Source of the DNA: Omphiscola glabra
Taxonomy: Eukaryota; Mollusca; Gastropoda; Lymnaeidae
Assembly (NCBI GenBank): GCA_964017045.1
Contig: OZ024809.1
Location: 25,970,618 to 26,034,617 of the forward strand
Reading direction: 5' to 3'
Length of the DNA stretch: 64,000 bases
Below the pieces are notes generated by a model that was not told where the DNA came from, did not search any database, and saw only the letters and a list, made by a program, of their open reading frames with translations. Positions 53,594 to 64,000 of this stretch are shown piece by piece. The position numbers and the translations under genes were made by a program. How positions within the stretch are numbered: position 1 is the stretch's first letter; each line of letters starts with the position of its first letter.

Positions 53594-56500
53594 ATGAATT
53601 CATTACATTTGTCTGTTGCTATACTCGTAGCAGCAATTGCTTGCCTAAATCCAAGTCCAGCTTATGCAGATGAAACGGACTATGAATTACCAGGTGATAT
53701 TTTATGGCAATTTATAAAAATTTTACAATGTTTATTACTAAAATATTTCAAAATTTGAGTTGAACGACTGTCTTTCTCGGCTCTCAAATTGAGACAAGGG
53801 AAAGACTTGGTCGAGACAACTGGAATGGACATAGAACATCCTGCAGTAGATGACCCGCAACGTTTCTTTTGTGATTCACTGTGCGCTTTTGGTGCGTTCC
53901 ACGTCGTAGGAGTTGTCGGAGTTACCATCGTGTCAATGTCATACCGCGTACGGGACTCCATTTCCGGGTTTGACTTAGGAGTTCGCCCTTCCCTTAGGTC
54001 AACGAGTCTCATCCACCCGGAGTTTTTTACTTTGCTGGGATTTTGAACGGCGAAAAATATGAAGCTTTCCTTCTTGACTTGATGCAGGAATTTGAATGCT
54101 CATACCAGCGAGAAGCCAGTATAGGAACTGCTCATTCCGGCCAAAGACAATCAGGGACTGGAACAAGCTTTCAAAAGGAACAGTTGAGGCGACAAACTTG
54201 ACTCATTTGCTTCTATTGCCTCTTGCCTTCCAACCCCCAGTACATGATACCCTCACTCAGTTACTCTTGGAACCAGTGAACTATCCTCATCAACACCAGG
54301 CAAAGAAACATTGCAAATCCCATCTACATTCATAGGAGCAATAATGATCGTGGTCCCTTAATATATAGAAGAAGAAGAAATGTTTTGGAAAAATGTATCT
54401 TTTAGTAGATTGACGGCTCCATTTTCAGTGGACATAAACATATTTCCTGCCAATGGACTACGATGAGTCGATTGTTTTGTCACGTGATAAGCGTAAGTGC
54501 GAGTAAGACTTCCGGTAGGCTGTCTGCAACACACTAGTCGCTCACAAATTTTTCTTCAAACAACTTTCTTCCTTTAATCATAACTGAATTATAATTATTG
54601 TCACATTTAATGAATGTCATTTAAAGAAACGCGTGTATTCAAGAATATTTTGAAAAGTAAAATTTTTAATTAACACTGGGGAAGCGCTGATGGAGACAAA
54701 CATTGTGCTTTAAAATTAATGATAATGGCAATGGCTGATCAGCTGTTATCTGTTGTTATGTGTTGTTATGTGTAGCAGAAAGCCTACCAATGGCTGGTAC
54801 GTATCACGTGACAAAACAAGGAAGTGACTCATCGTAGTCCATTTTCAAATGTAATGCATGGAGTTACAAATCCGACATTCAACGTAAAGAGAATTTTGAT
54901 CATGTCTTTTTACTCGGACTTCTATAAAATATATCTCCCCTGAGCAAAAATACATCTCGCTTTACAATAACGCCTTATTCATGTCATCGCTATTTTGGAA
55001 GCATCTAAATGTGTGAGTAATTATTGTCAAGGATGAAGCACATGAACAATAAAACTAACATAAGCAAATAAAACAAAAAAAAACGGCAGAAAACCATCTG
55101 ATGAGCACATTGAGAAACTACCATCGAAACTAAATATCGAAATAATTATGTCAACTGAGAAGTAATGTCAAACAGCTCACTTATTTCATGCTGCCTTCCT
55201 GTCTTTTACTTTTATAATATAAGAATTCACGAATTAAAGTAGCTTACAATACTTAAATATGTTAACTATATATTATAATGTATTTTGTTTGTTTGTTAGT
55301 TGCTTTTTGTGTGTTTTTGTCGCTCATCGGTTATATATAGTGTTAGTGTATTTTATGTGGGGCCCAAAACAACTCGTCTTCTTCCAATGTGGGGCCCAAA
55401 ACAACTCGTCTTCTTCCAATGTGGCGCAGGGAACTTAATAGGTTGGACACCCTCTTTGAAAACCAAATTACTGGACATAAATCGTCGAACTGATGACAAA
55501 CAAATCTAACGCTAGTTAATGGGGCGAGCGTTGAAAGACAATTGTTATTTCCCCGTAGAACATCTGGTGTGTGTGATAAAGGGTATGGGGTTCAGGGTGT
55601 GTGGTAAAGGGTTTGGGGTTCAGGGTGTGTGGTAAAGGGTTTGGGGTTCAGGGTGTGTGGTAAAGGGTTTGGGGTTCAGGGTGTGTGGTAAAGGGTTTGG
55701 GGTTCAGGGTGTGTGGTAAAGGGTTTGGTGTTCAGGGTGTGTGGTAAAGGGTTTGGGGTTCAGGGTGTGTGGTAAAGGGTTTAGGGTTCTTGGTGTGTGG
55801 TAAAGGGTTTGGGGTTCATGGTATGTGATAAAGGGTTTGGGGTTCAGGGTATGTGGTAAAGGGTTTGGGGTTCAGGGTATGTGATAAAGGGTTTGGGGTT
55901 CAGGGTGTGTGGTAAAGGGTTTGGGGTTCAGGGTATGTGGTAAAGGGTATGGGGTTCAGGGTATGTGGTAAAGGGTATGGGGTTCGGGGTGTGTGGTAAA
56001 GGTTTCGGGGTTTAGGGTATATGTGGTTAGTGGTATGAGGTTCGGGGGAGGGAGCTCGAGGGAGGGGGGCAGCTTTAATGGACTATTTTATTATGTCGAA
56101 AATCAAACACACAAAAGCTTCAGAATACAGAATGTATTATATGTAAATCTTCTAGTATTAAAATATAAGATGGTATTGTCTTGTCCCACGACTGTTTAAC
56201 TAAAACTGGTAATTCCTTCTTGTGCTTATCAGATTACAAAGATCATCCCTGCATCCGGGCGTGTGAAGACGGTGCCCCGTCCAGACTGTGTCAATACACC
56301 TGGGTCCTAGAGAACTACTACGTCCTGTCAAAGGCGTGCCACGAATGTCCGTTCAACCTCTCGCACTGCTATCTGCGGCACTGTGTCCCCGGGGACGGCG
56401 TGTCACGTGGTATCAAGACAGCCAATAGGATTATGCCTGGGCCACCAGTGGAGGTGAGACACTGTCTTTGATGTCTTCCACAGATGACCTAATTTAAGAC

Positions 56501-59500
56501 TCTAAACCAAGTCATATGATCGAGCTGCATGTTTTGTCTGACAGTTTGTTCATCTTCCAATTTAAAAAAAAAAAAACACTGAGAGACAATCTATGTGATA
56601 GAAGAGGGCAAGGATCAGGTCTGATGCAAAAGTTATTTAATCAAAATGTTTTAACGCTACCACTTACTTTATATTAAATTTTAACATTCGTCACTACCTA
56701 CTTTATATTGCATTTCAATATTCGCCCCTAATCTACTTTATGTTACATTTCGACATGAAAATAAACGTTTGTCTTACAAAAATGTAATACATTTTTTAAA
56801 TATTCTGATTTTATCGATAAGCCACCGAGATTTTGGGACAAATACGTCCGCCTCATCCATCCCTCTTTTTCCCCTTCTGAGCCCGACTAGATCTTCCCTA
56901 GCCCTCATCAAAAAATGTTTTTGACCCTTGTTCTATTTCAATAGTAAATATAATACACATTATATCAGATGTCTAAAAAAATATGGTGTTTATGTTTTTA
57001 AGGTATGTGAAGGCGACACAGTAGAAGTTACAGTGGACAACAGAATGGAAGTGTCCGAGGGGACGTCCGTTCACTGGCATGGGCTAACCCAGAGAGGTTC
57101 TCAATATATGGACGGTGTGGCCATGGTGACCCAATGTCCTATTCCCGCACACTCTCGATTTACCTACAGGTACAAGCTGCCATTTTGGATACATTTATTT
57201 CTGTGTGAAATGATAACATGGGGCTTAACTCGTGCTGTCATCGAGAGGGAATCTTCATAAGAAGAAAATAATAGACTGACAAATATTATTTATATTCTTG
57301 TAGTGGAGTGGGGTATAGGGGAGGATTGGGGTTGGGAATGAGCTCTCGGTCCTTATGACCCCGCTTATACAATATTGGCAACAATATCCATCTACTTTGT
57401 CATGTCCTACAACACATTATTAAAGTAGGACTCGCCTGCAATGCTTGTCTCCCAAATAGAAGTTTTGGGCAATGCAGTCAAAAGATGGTTCACCGTTTCT
57501 GGGTCCAGCGGGCAGAGCCGAGAGTTCGGAGCCCTGTTGTGGTCTAGCCAGTAAAAGTGGGGCTTTGTAGGATAGTGTTCGTTTGCATCTGAGTACCAAG
57601 CTCAGATGCTGGCGTTGCAGTTTCGACCACGGGTCGGAAGTGCTGGGTCGGAGCATGTTTGCGTGAAAATATCTTTAAATGCTCCACAGTCCATGCCACT
57701 TTTGTCCTCAAATTGTCCACAAACAAACTTTTTATACTGATAGTGCTGACTGGTTGTGACCGGGCAATGTCCGCTTGTTCATTGCCCGTAACGTTCGTGT
57801 GTCTTGTGACCCATTTTATTCAATAGACTGACATGATTGGATACTATAAAAAAAAAAGTCCAAACAGAAAAAGATGTACACTGAAAAGACGTGACTATTA
57901 TGGAGCAATGCCAACGTAGAGGTTCTAGTTAGGCCCTATATAACATTACATGGAACATTACGACAGCAAGTGTATACATATTACATGACACATTACCGCA
58001 GCAACGACCACGCCGTAACTCTCTTGTTGAAAGGTTTTGGATACAATTCTGTCGCCTTTGATGCGTGTCGGTAGTTCTCGCATTCTGTTTTTTTTTTTTT
58101 TTTTTTTTGTGTTCTCTCTGACTCGCACTTAGTCCTGTATACCACATAGTCTTCAGCGTACCTATTCAGCAGTATGAATCTCGGGTTTTTTAATGGCCTA
58201 TTGCTTTCCGACTGACCGACTTCTTTGAAATACAAAAAAGCAAAGCTCTAAATGGTGTGTTTTTTCAACTATTGAATTACCAAATGACTCTGGGAGGAGA
58301 AGGTCAAGGTAACTAAAAACTAACTTTTATTAGAGCAGAGGATCCTCTAATGTTATGCTACTGAGCCAGACTTTGTCAGATAGTTTGGTCTTTGAAGTAA
58401 GGGGCAACTCTCTAACTAAAGAAGAAGTGCTCGCAGGATCACAGTGTTGCGAAATAATTATTTTTATGTCGATGTTCTTCAGCGGACGCTTGCATTATTT
58501 TCAAACCCGATGAAGATCTGTTGAGCGGAACGGGTCTACGCGGTCGGATTAAACGAGAACCGCTGTACTGAGGTGTTATGTTGAAATTCTTTGGTTTATT
58601 GAAATAAGCTTTCATCGCATTATTTTCATTTTGTTTGTATAGCAATCTTGATTTATAAGGCTTTGCACCGGTGCTCCACACTGCACCAAATACAGGCCTA
58701 ACACAGAGACCATTTAAATACACATATGACGTATCTGATCTCCATACTGGAGGTGACTAGTGGGTACTGAACACATCGATGGGCATGGACGTTACTGGGA
58801 GTTTTTACAGGTGGGGGTCACTCTGTCAGGCTCAGCCGGGATACTCTAAGTAGGATAATAAGTAATGTCATTAGAATAGAGGACTCGCATAATGACATTG
58901 TATTAAGATTGCCTGTCTGTTTTCACTGATCCGACTAAATGTTTAAATATTTCCAATCAGTATCATAGATCGGACTAAATGTTTAAATATTTCCAATCAG
59001 TATCATAGATCGGACTAAATGTTTAAATATTTCCAGTCAGTTTCACTGATCCTACTAAATTCTGAAGTTCACTGTCATTGGAGTTGATGTGGATTTTCAA
59101 TACTGGGAAATAAATTCGTAATTTCATGAGAGGGAGCGGGATGGTGGGGTGGGTTCTTCTAACCAGCCTTGATCTATATGTTGTGGGTGCTCATTTTAAT
59201 GGGTATGCTGGAGTAGTACAACTAAGTATAAGAGTAAAGTTTGCTTTTTTTTAAAAAATTAATTTATCCTAAATTACATCAAAAACCTTTGGAACATACT
59301 TTCCCGAGACCCATTATCCTAGGTCTCCACTCTACCATGTCTCCACTACCCTAAGACTCCACTACCCCATGACTCCACGACCCCAGGTCTCCACTACCCT
59401 GTCTCCATTACCCTAAATCTCCACTACCCCAGGTCACCCTTATCACAGTTCTCCACTACCCCAGGTCACCCCCTACCCCAGGAATCCACTACCCCAGGTC

Positions 59501-62500
59501 ACCCCTTACCCCAGGACTCCACTACCCTAGGTCTCCACTACCCCATGACTCCACTACCCTAAGTCTCCACTACCTCATGACTCCACTACCCTAAGTCTCC
59601 ACTACCCTAAGTCTCCACTACCCTAAATCTCCACTACCCTAGGTCTCCACTATCCCAGGACTCCATTGATGTGGGCGATTGAATCCCTCTGTCTTCATCT
59701 ATCGTGTGTCGTAAAGGTTTATCTCACTGCTAATCTGGTCTAACTTCATTTTCTGAACACCCTCCCACAATCCCTGAATAATATTATTCGTATCCAATAA
59801 ATTTTTTAACTACCTTGTGGTCTCAATGAACCGTAGTCAAATAATAAATATGCAGGGTCGTGGATATCGGTGGAGGGGGCATGGGGGTCACACTCAACAT
59901 TTAATAATATTTTTAGTTTTTAATGGCGTAGTAGAGATTTTTAAAAATCTCTCATGTGTGCATCGCGTCGTAAAGTTTTTCTTTCATGATTGTTAATAAA
60001 TATATACCGGCTTCTATTGTTTGTGTAAGTCAGCACATCAAAGAGAGGGTTTTTCTTACATTAGCTATTGCAGCGGTTCTTAACCTGTGAGTCGCGACCC
60101 CTTTGGTGGTCGAAAGACTCTTCCACAGGGGTCGCCTAAGACCATCGGGAAACATTTATTTAAGAAGTAGCAACGAAAATAAATTTATGGTTGCATTTCA
60201 TCACAATATAAGGAACTTTATTAAAAGGTCGCGGTATTAGGCAGGTAGAGAACCACTGAACTATTTGGACTATAATAACATTTGAAATTTATACGCTTTT
60301 CAAGGCTGAAGAACGGTTCACTAAGTTAATACAAATACTGAAGTTGAATATAAGGGAACAAAATATTTTATTGATAGATACGTGATGTAGTATTTAATGG
60401 TGCGTTTGGTGGTGGGTGATTTGTGTGTGTGGGGGAGGGGGTGAATATAAACAGTGGTATATAACAGTATATTTCACTTACCAAAAAGAAGCTGTTCATT
60501 TGCAGCATTTTTTAAATTTTTTTTGATGTTTTAAAAATTGATAAACATTATGGAATTAATATACCTGCCTTAATACAACAAGGGAGGCAACCATTTTACT
60601 TACTATTTCATGTGTGCAGTAAATCCTAAATCTTGCAACGTTTTTCTTAGTCTTTGCGTCTGGACTAGTGAAATAATTTGTACAGGGCCCTTACATAAAA
60701 CGTGCGCACGGTATCAAGCATGAGTTGCTCGTCTTTTTAAATAACATCTTATGTATGCCTTTTACCTTGCACAAATTTTTAAAAAAACCTGTTTCGTTGC
60801 ACTAAGACATCGGCGGGTTTTCTCACTTTTCGGAACAGGATGCCATTAATTCGATATAGATAAACAAAATAATTTATTTTTTGTTTAAAAAGAAAAAAAA
60901 AGAAAGAAATATATATATATAAAAAAATGATTTAGCCCCTGCAACCCTTTTTTTAAAAAGTAACTAAGGGCCACTCATGGAGTCGCACTTTTCGCCCTTC
61001 CTAGCTGCGCCACTGCACTGAAGGGAGATACGAAAGTCCTTGCATGACTGCAGGGCTACCACACCTTGAGAAATTTCCCAAGATTGGGATCTGGGGAATA
61101 ATGTTGAAAATCAGGCAAAATCTTGGGAAATATTAACAGGGGGAAGATTTTTTGTAAATATTTAGAAAAACGTGATAAAAATTAAAGTGAAAATAAAGCA
61201 AAATAATTTTAAAGTAACAAGGAAAATACTAATTGCTTTAATTCTTTACTGGTTTTATTTATTAAAACCACTCATAAATAAATTAGAAATATTCTGAAAT
61301 TAAAGTTGATATTGTGAAGTATTAAAAAGTTAATAATTAAAGAAATTCAATTTTCTCTTTTTTTACGTTGAAGATTTACAAATTACATCCAGGTGTTGAA
61401 TGTTTATCAAATTGACCTAGTACGCCATGTGCATAGAACAGTCTCAACAATAAATAAACTGACAATAAATCTTGAAATCTCAAATTAAATCAATATAGAC
61501 TATTAATATTATAGAATTTGTGTGTGGGGGGGGGGGGGGCGGTTGGCTCGGACACTTTATCATTAGGCTATTAGACATTATCAGTCATAAAAAAACAGTA
61601 CAAGCCAAGAGTGAACGATAGTGTTCAATCAAGAATCCATAGTAAAATTGGATGAACTTCAATTACTTTTACAATGTGTTCAAGCATAGGTAATTACGAT
61701 ATTAAAATTATACATTGTAGGATTATAAATGAAAAGTTCATTTAAACAGAAGTTTGTTAGAAAAAAAAATATTATATGGTAAATTTACAAGAATAAACTA
61801 AAAATTCCTATTGTTTTCATAATATTATTAATCCATTTTAACTACAATTATTGTTATTAAATTCTGCTAAATTGCTTTGCAAACCCCATTACTAATCAAC
61901 AGACTTACAATAAGAAAAAACAATTTTTGATGAAGAACCTTTTGCCCCTGTAAAAGGAATTCTGTGTTGATTAGCCTTGTGAGCTTTGTTTCCAAGTGAC
62001 TTCTAATACTTATACATGAATTGAAGATGGTATTTTACCAGAGAATTTGGAGGTAATATTTTGTAGCCTAACTCCAGTACGTATTGATATTTTGGATTAT
62101 AAATTAAAAAATATTTTTTTTTCAAAAACAAACTGTTTATTTATTTTTTGTAATAAACTTTTTTTTTTAAAATGTCTTGTAAAATAAATTTCAGTCAATT
62201 ACTGTACCATGTGTTTCAGGGGCATTAATTCAAGATATTATTTTTAATTACATAGAAAAACTGTTTTTTTTTTAAACTCTATATATTTTATGATCTTGGG
62301 AAATCTTGGGACATTTGTTGACCAAATCTTGAGAAATTTAAAAAAGTGAGTGGCAGCCCTGCTTGCATCCTTTAAATCAGGCCTCCACAACATATGGCCC
62401 GCTAGCACCCACTTGGCGGCCTGCGAAGTAATGAAATATTCTTTATTCTTGTTATTTTCTTAATAGCTTTCCTCGTCTTATTTTTTGTGGCCTGCACAAG

Positions 62501-63936
62501 TCCTGTCCTATTTTCTTTTGGCCCGCACAAGTTTTTCATAAAGCTTTACGGCCCACCTTACATTTTGAGTTGTGCAGGCCTGCTTTAAATGACGAATTCA
62601 CCATTTCCGTGTTTCAGATTTCAAGCTAATAATCCCGGGACTCACTTCTGGCATGCGCATGCGGGAGTTCAGAGGGCCGACGGTTTGTACGGGTCGTTCA
62701 TCGTCCGCAGCCCACCCGGTCGTGAGCCTCACTACCGTCTCTATGACTACGACCTCTCGGAGCACGTCATGATCGTCACGGATTGGCTGGCAGAGATGAC
62801 CGTCAACAGGTTTGCGTCACATCACCATGACGACGGGGACAACAAACCCGAACTGATGCTGATCAATGGTTAATGATTTCGCTTATGTTAAACTTCATTT
62901 TGATTTTTTTTCTCAATCTTCTTTTTAAATACCGGTATTAGTTATCAGTTTCTTGACTTAATCTTATTTTTGATACATTATTTCAATGTAGTTACATAAA
63001 TTGGTTTTCAAGTAACATTAATTGGTTCTCAAGTAACATTAATTGGTTCTCAAGTAACATTAATTGGTTCTCAGTAACATTAATTGAGTATCAAGTAACA
63101 TTAATTGGTTCTCAAGTAACATTAATTGGTTCTCAAGTAACATTAATTGGTTCTCAAGTAACATTAATTGGTTCTCAAGTAACATTAATTGGCTCTCAAG
63201 TAACATTAATTGGTTCTCAAGTAACATTAATTGGTTCTCAAGCATAGACGTCTAGAATGGTCTTTGATCGAAACTGTCAACAAAAATTAAACTGTCAACA
63301 AAAATTAAACTGTCAACAAAAATTATACTGTCAACAAATATTAAACTGTCAACAAAAATTAAACTGTCAACAAATATTAAACTGTCAACAAAAATTAAAC
63401 TGTCAACAAAAATTAAACTGTCAACAAAAATTAAACTGTCAACAAAATTAAACTGTCAACAAAAATTAAACTGTCAACAAAAATTAAACTGTCAACAAAA
63501 ATTAAACTGTCAACAAAAATTAAACTGTCAACAAAAATTAAACTGTCAACAAATATTGCATGAAAGCTCTTCTATAATTTTAAGATCTAAAAAAAGAAGT
63601 ACAGTTCAAAAATGCCTGTGAGTTGACATTAAACTCGCAATGCGGTTTCGGCCCCGTAAATAGTACAATCATACAATCTTACAATCATACAATCATACAA
63701 TCACACAATCACACAATCATACAATCATCAATCACACAATCATACAATCATACAATCACACAATCATACAATCTCGCGATATTTCATGACTATTTTCAGG
63801 GATGGGGAAGTATCAAGAGTTCAAGGACGACAACGGCACTTCCTATTTTACACCCAGGGCGACATTCACGGTGAAAGGCGGGAAAAAGTATCGATTCCGT
63901 GTGATCAGCAGCGCCATCATGAACTGTCCAATACAG
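53594..63936 (+). CDS. Laccase (multicopper oxidase), 5' five exons, cut by the window end
   Basis: Exons are 53594-53693, 56233-56453, 57003-57169, 62618-62868 and 63800-63936, with matching phases (1, 0, 2, 1, 0) and GT-AG introns; 292 residues are visible. Residues 1-25 form a signal peptide ([20 protein letters not shown]). A Cys-rich segment with [16 protein letters not shown] and [15 protein letters not shown] follows, as in invertebrate laccases. Copper ligands are HWHG (His131, His133) and [12 protein letters not shown] (His175, His177). [17 protein letters not shown] marks the start of the second cupredoxin domain. The two C-terminal copper motifs lie outside the window, so activity cannot be judged. 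Laccases oxidise phenols and amines with oxygen at copper centres; this one should be extracellular. A pyrimidine tract and TAG right before the ATG suggest an upstream 5' UTR exon. Intron 3 is 5.4 kb and full of repeats. Confidence 0.92.
54096..54379 (+). mobile_element. CR1-like LINE 3' fragment with (AGA)n tail, in laccase intron 1
   Basis: The frame reads [20 protein letters not shown] and [11 protein letters not shown], the CR1-like reverse transcriptase C-terminus, here degraded. The 3' end TAATGATCGTGGTCCCTTAA and tail AGAAGAAGAAGAA match the minus-strand copy at 4797-5260. It is 5'-truncated. The sequence just upstream (about 53760-54060) has an open frame on each strand that I could not identify. 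Confidence 0.78.
54380..55330. other. Laccase intron 1, unannotated part
   Basis: No exon or known element recognised. A sequence related to CATTTTCAGTGGACATAAAC and GGACTACGATGAGTC near 54418-54470 is echoed inverted as GACTCATCGTAGTCCATTTTC near 54826-54846. This suggests the ends of one more dispersed element of about 400 bp. Confidence 0.45.
55340..56030. repeat. 28-bp G-rich minisatellite (about 17 copies) preceded by a 31-bp duplication
   Basis: A two-copy unit with ATGTGGGGCCCAAAACAACT lies at 55353-55422. From about 55565 to 56030 the unit is GGTGTGTGGTAAAGGGTTTG plus GGGTTCAG. The plus strand carries GGG, GGGG and GGG runs in every unit. The array ends about 200 bp before laccase exon 2. 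Confidence 0.94.
57170..58927. other. Laccase intron 3, left part
   Basis: No further exon is required by phase or protein alignment. Minus-strand open frames at 57420-57726 and 58439-58723 have no supporting splice signals. The former, which contains [15 protein letters not shown], may be repeat debris. Confidence 0.45.
58928..59050. repeat. 40-bp repeat, about 3 copies
   Basis: Units share CGGACTAAATGTTTAAATAT and TCCAATCAGTATCATAGAT. Confidence 0.88.
59319..59667. repeat. Imperfect 14- to 16-bp array, CTCCACTACCCTAAGT type
   Basis: About 22 irregular units of CTCCACTACCC plus TAAGT, CAGGA or CATGA. Many contain CCCTAA. C-rich on the plus strand. Confidence 0.88.
60071..60258 (+). mobile_element. 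hAT non-autonomous element, SPIN-like (copy 4)
   Basis: It starts CAGCGGTTCTTAACCTGTGA and ends CAGGTAGAGAACCACTG. Internal GGTCGCCTAAGACCATCGG and GAAGTAGCAACGAAAATAAA match copy 3. The flanks AGCTATTG and AACTATTT agree at six of eight positions, so it is probably older. It lies in laccase intron 3. Confidence 0.83.
61051..62361. mobile_element. Non-autonomous hAT-like element of about 1.3 kb in laccase intron 3
   Basis: The ends are CAGGGCTACCACACCTTGAG and AGTGAGTGGCAGCCCTG. Next to them, inside, are the inverted words GAGAAATTTCCCAAGATTGG and AAATCTTGAGAAATTTAAAA. CTTGCAT occurs just outside both ends (61039-61045 and 62362-62368), though four extra bases precede the left end. The inside is AT-rich and has no transposase ORF. 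Confidence 0.65.
62378..62582. mobile_element. hAT-type MITE, CAGGCCTG family, next to laccase exon 4
   Basis: The ends are CAGGCCTCCACAACATATGG and GAGTTGTGCAGGCCTG. A perfect 8-bp target duplication, CTTTAAAT, lies at 62370-62377 and 62583-62590. It is the inverted relative of 37328-37525. The element ends 35 bp before the fourth coding exon, so the intron's branch-point region may lie inside or beside it. Confidence 0.88.
63001..63243. repeat. 21-bp minisatellite, about 12 copies
   Basis: The unit is TTGGTTCTCAAGTAACATTA plus A. It lies in laccase intron 4. Confidence 0.95.
63272..63557. repeat. 18-bp minisatellite, about 16 copies
   Basis: The unit is AAAAATTAAACTGTCAAC, with AAATATT variants. 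It lies in laccase intron 4. Confidence 0.95.
63664..63771. repeat. 10-bp array, about 11 copies
   Basis: Units are ACAATCATAC or ACAATCACAC. It ends about 28 bp before laccase exon 5. Confidence 0.92.
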
Positions 63937-64000
63937 GTTTGACCTCTTAACGACCCTGAACCCCTTTTTCTTTTCCCCCCACATACCGGTAATACTTATA

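Overview
This is eukaryotic nuclear DNA from an invertebrate animal, most likely a gastropod mollusc. The reasons are split protein-coding genes with GT-AG introns, a laccase with the Cys-rich N-terminus of invertebrate laccases, CR1-like and RTE-like LINE debris, and hAT copies that look like the SPIN family known from pond snails. The species assignment is inference. Genes are sparse. Most of the window is tandem minisatellite arrays (more than 35 of them, with units of 10 to 220 bp) and transposon insertions.

Layout. 1-9 kb: minisatellites and two CR1-like LINE 3' ends, no convincing gene. 9-16 kb: minus-strand gene territory. The best gene here is a five-exon gene (15929 down to 12260) for a 184-residue secreted protein that I could not place in any family; it has a TATA box and consistent intron phases. 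Two orphan exon candidates lie downstream of it. 16-25 kb: a dead CR1-like element, two SPIN-like hAT copies, minisatellites, and a full-length RTE-like retrotransposon with an intact 1001-residue ORF, inserted with an 11-bp target duplication into one arm of a palindromic MITE. 25-31 kb: AT-rich DNA without genes, with two inverted repeats and a GC-rich insertion flanked by 16-bp direct repeats.

31.3-39.8 kb: a complete nine-exon plus-strand gene for a beta-secretase (BACE)-type membrane aspartyl protease of 544 residues. 40-53 kb: no gene. This stretch holds a long palindrome, a 2-kb array of 39-bp units with higher-order structure, and several hAT and LINE relics nested in each other.

53.6 kb to the end: the 5' part of a plus-strand laccase (multicopper oxidase) gene. 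Five exons encode the signal peptide, the Cys-rich segment and the N-terminal copper-binding cupredoxin region. The C-terminal copper sites lie beyond the window. Its introns hold LINE, SPIN-like and other hAT elements, one of them ending 35 bp before an exon.

The three genes (secreted protein, BACE-like protease, laccase) show no sign of working together. All three have signal peptides and act in the secretory pathway, but that is coincidence as far as the sequence shows.
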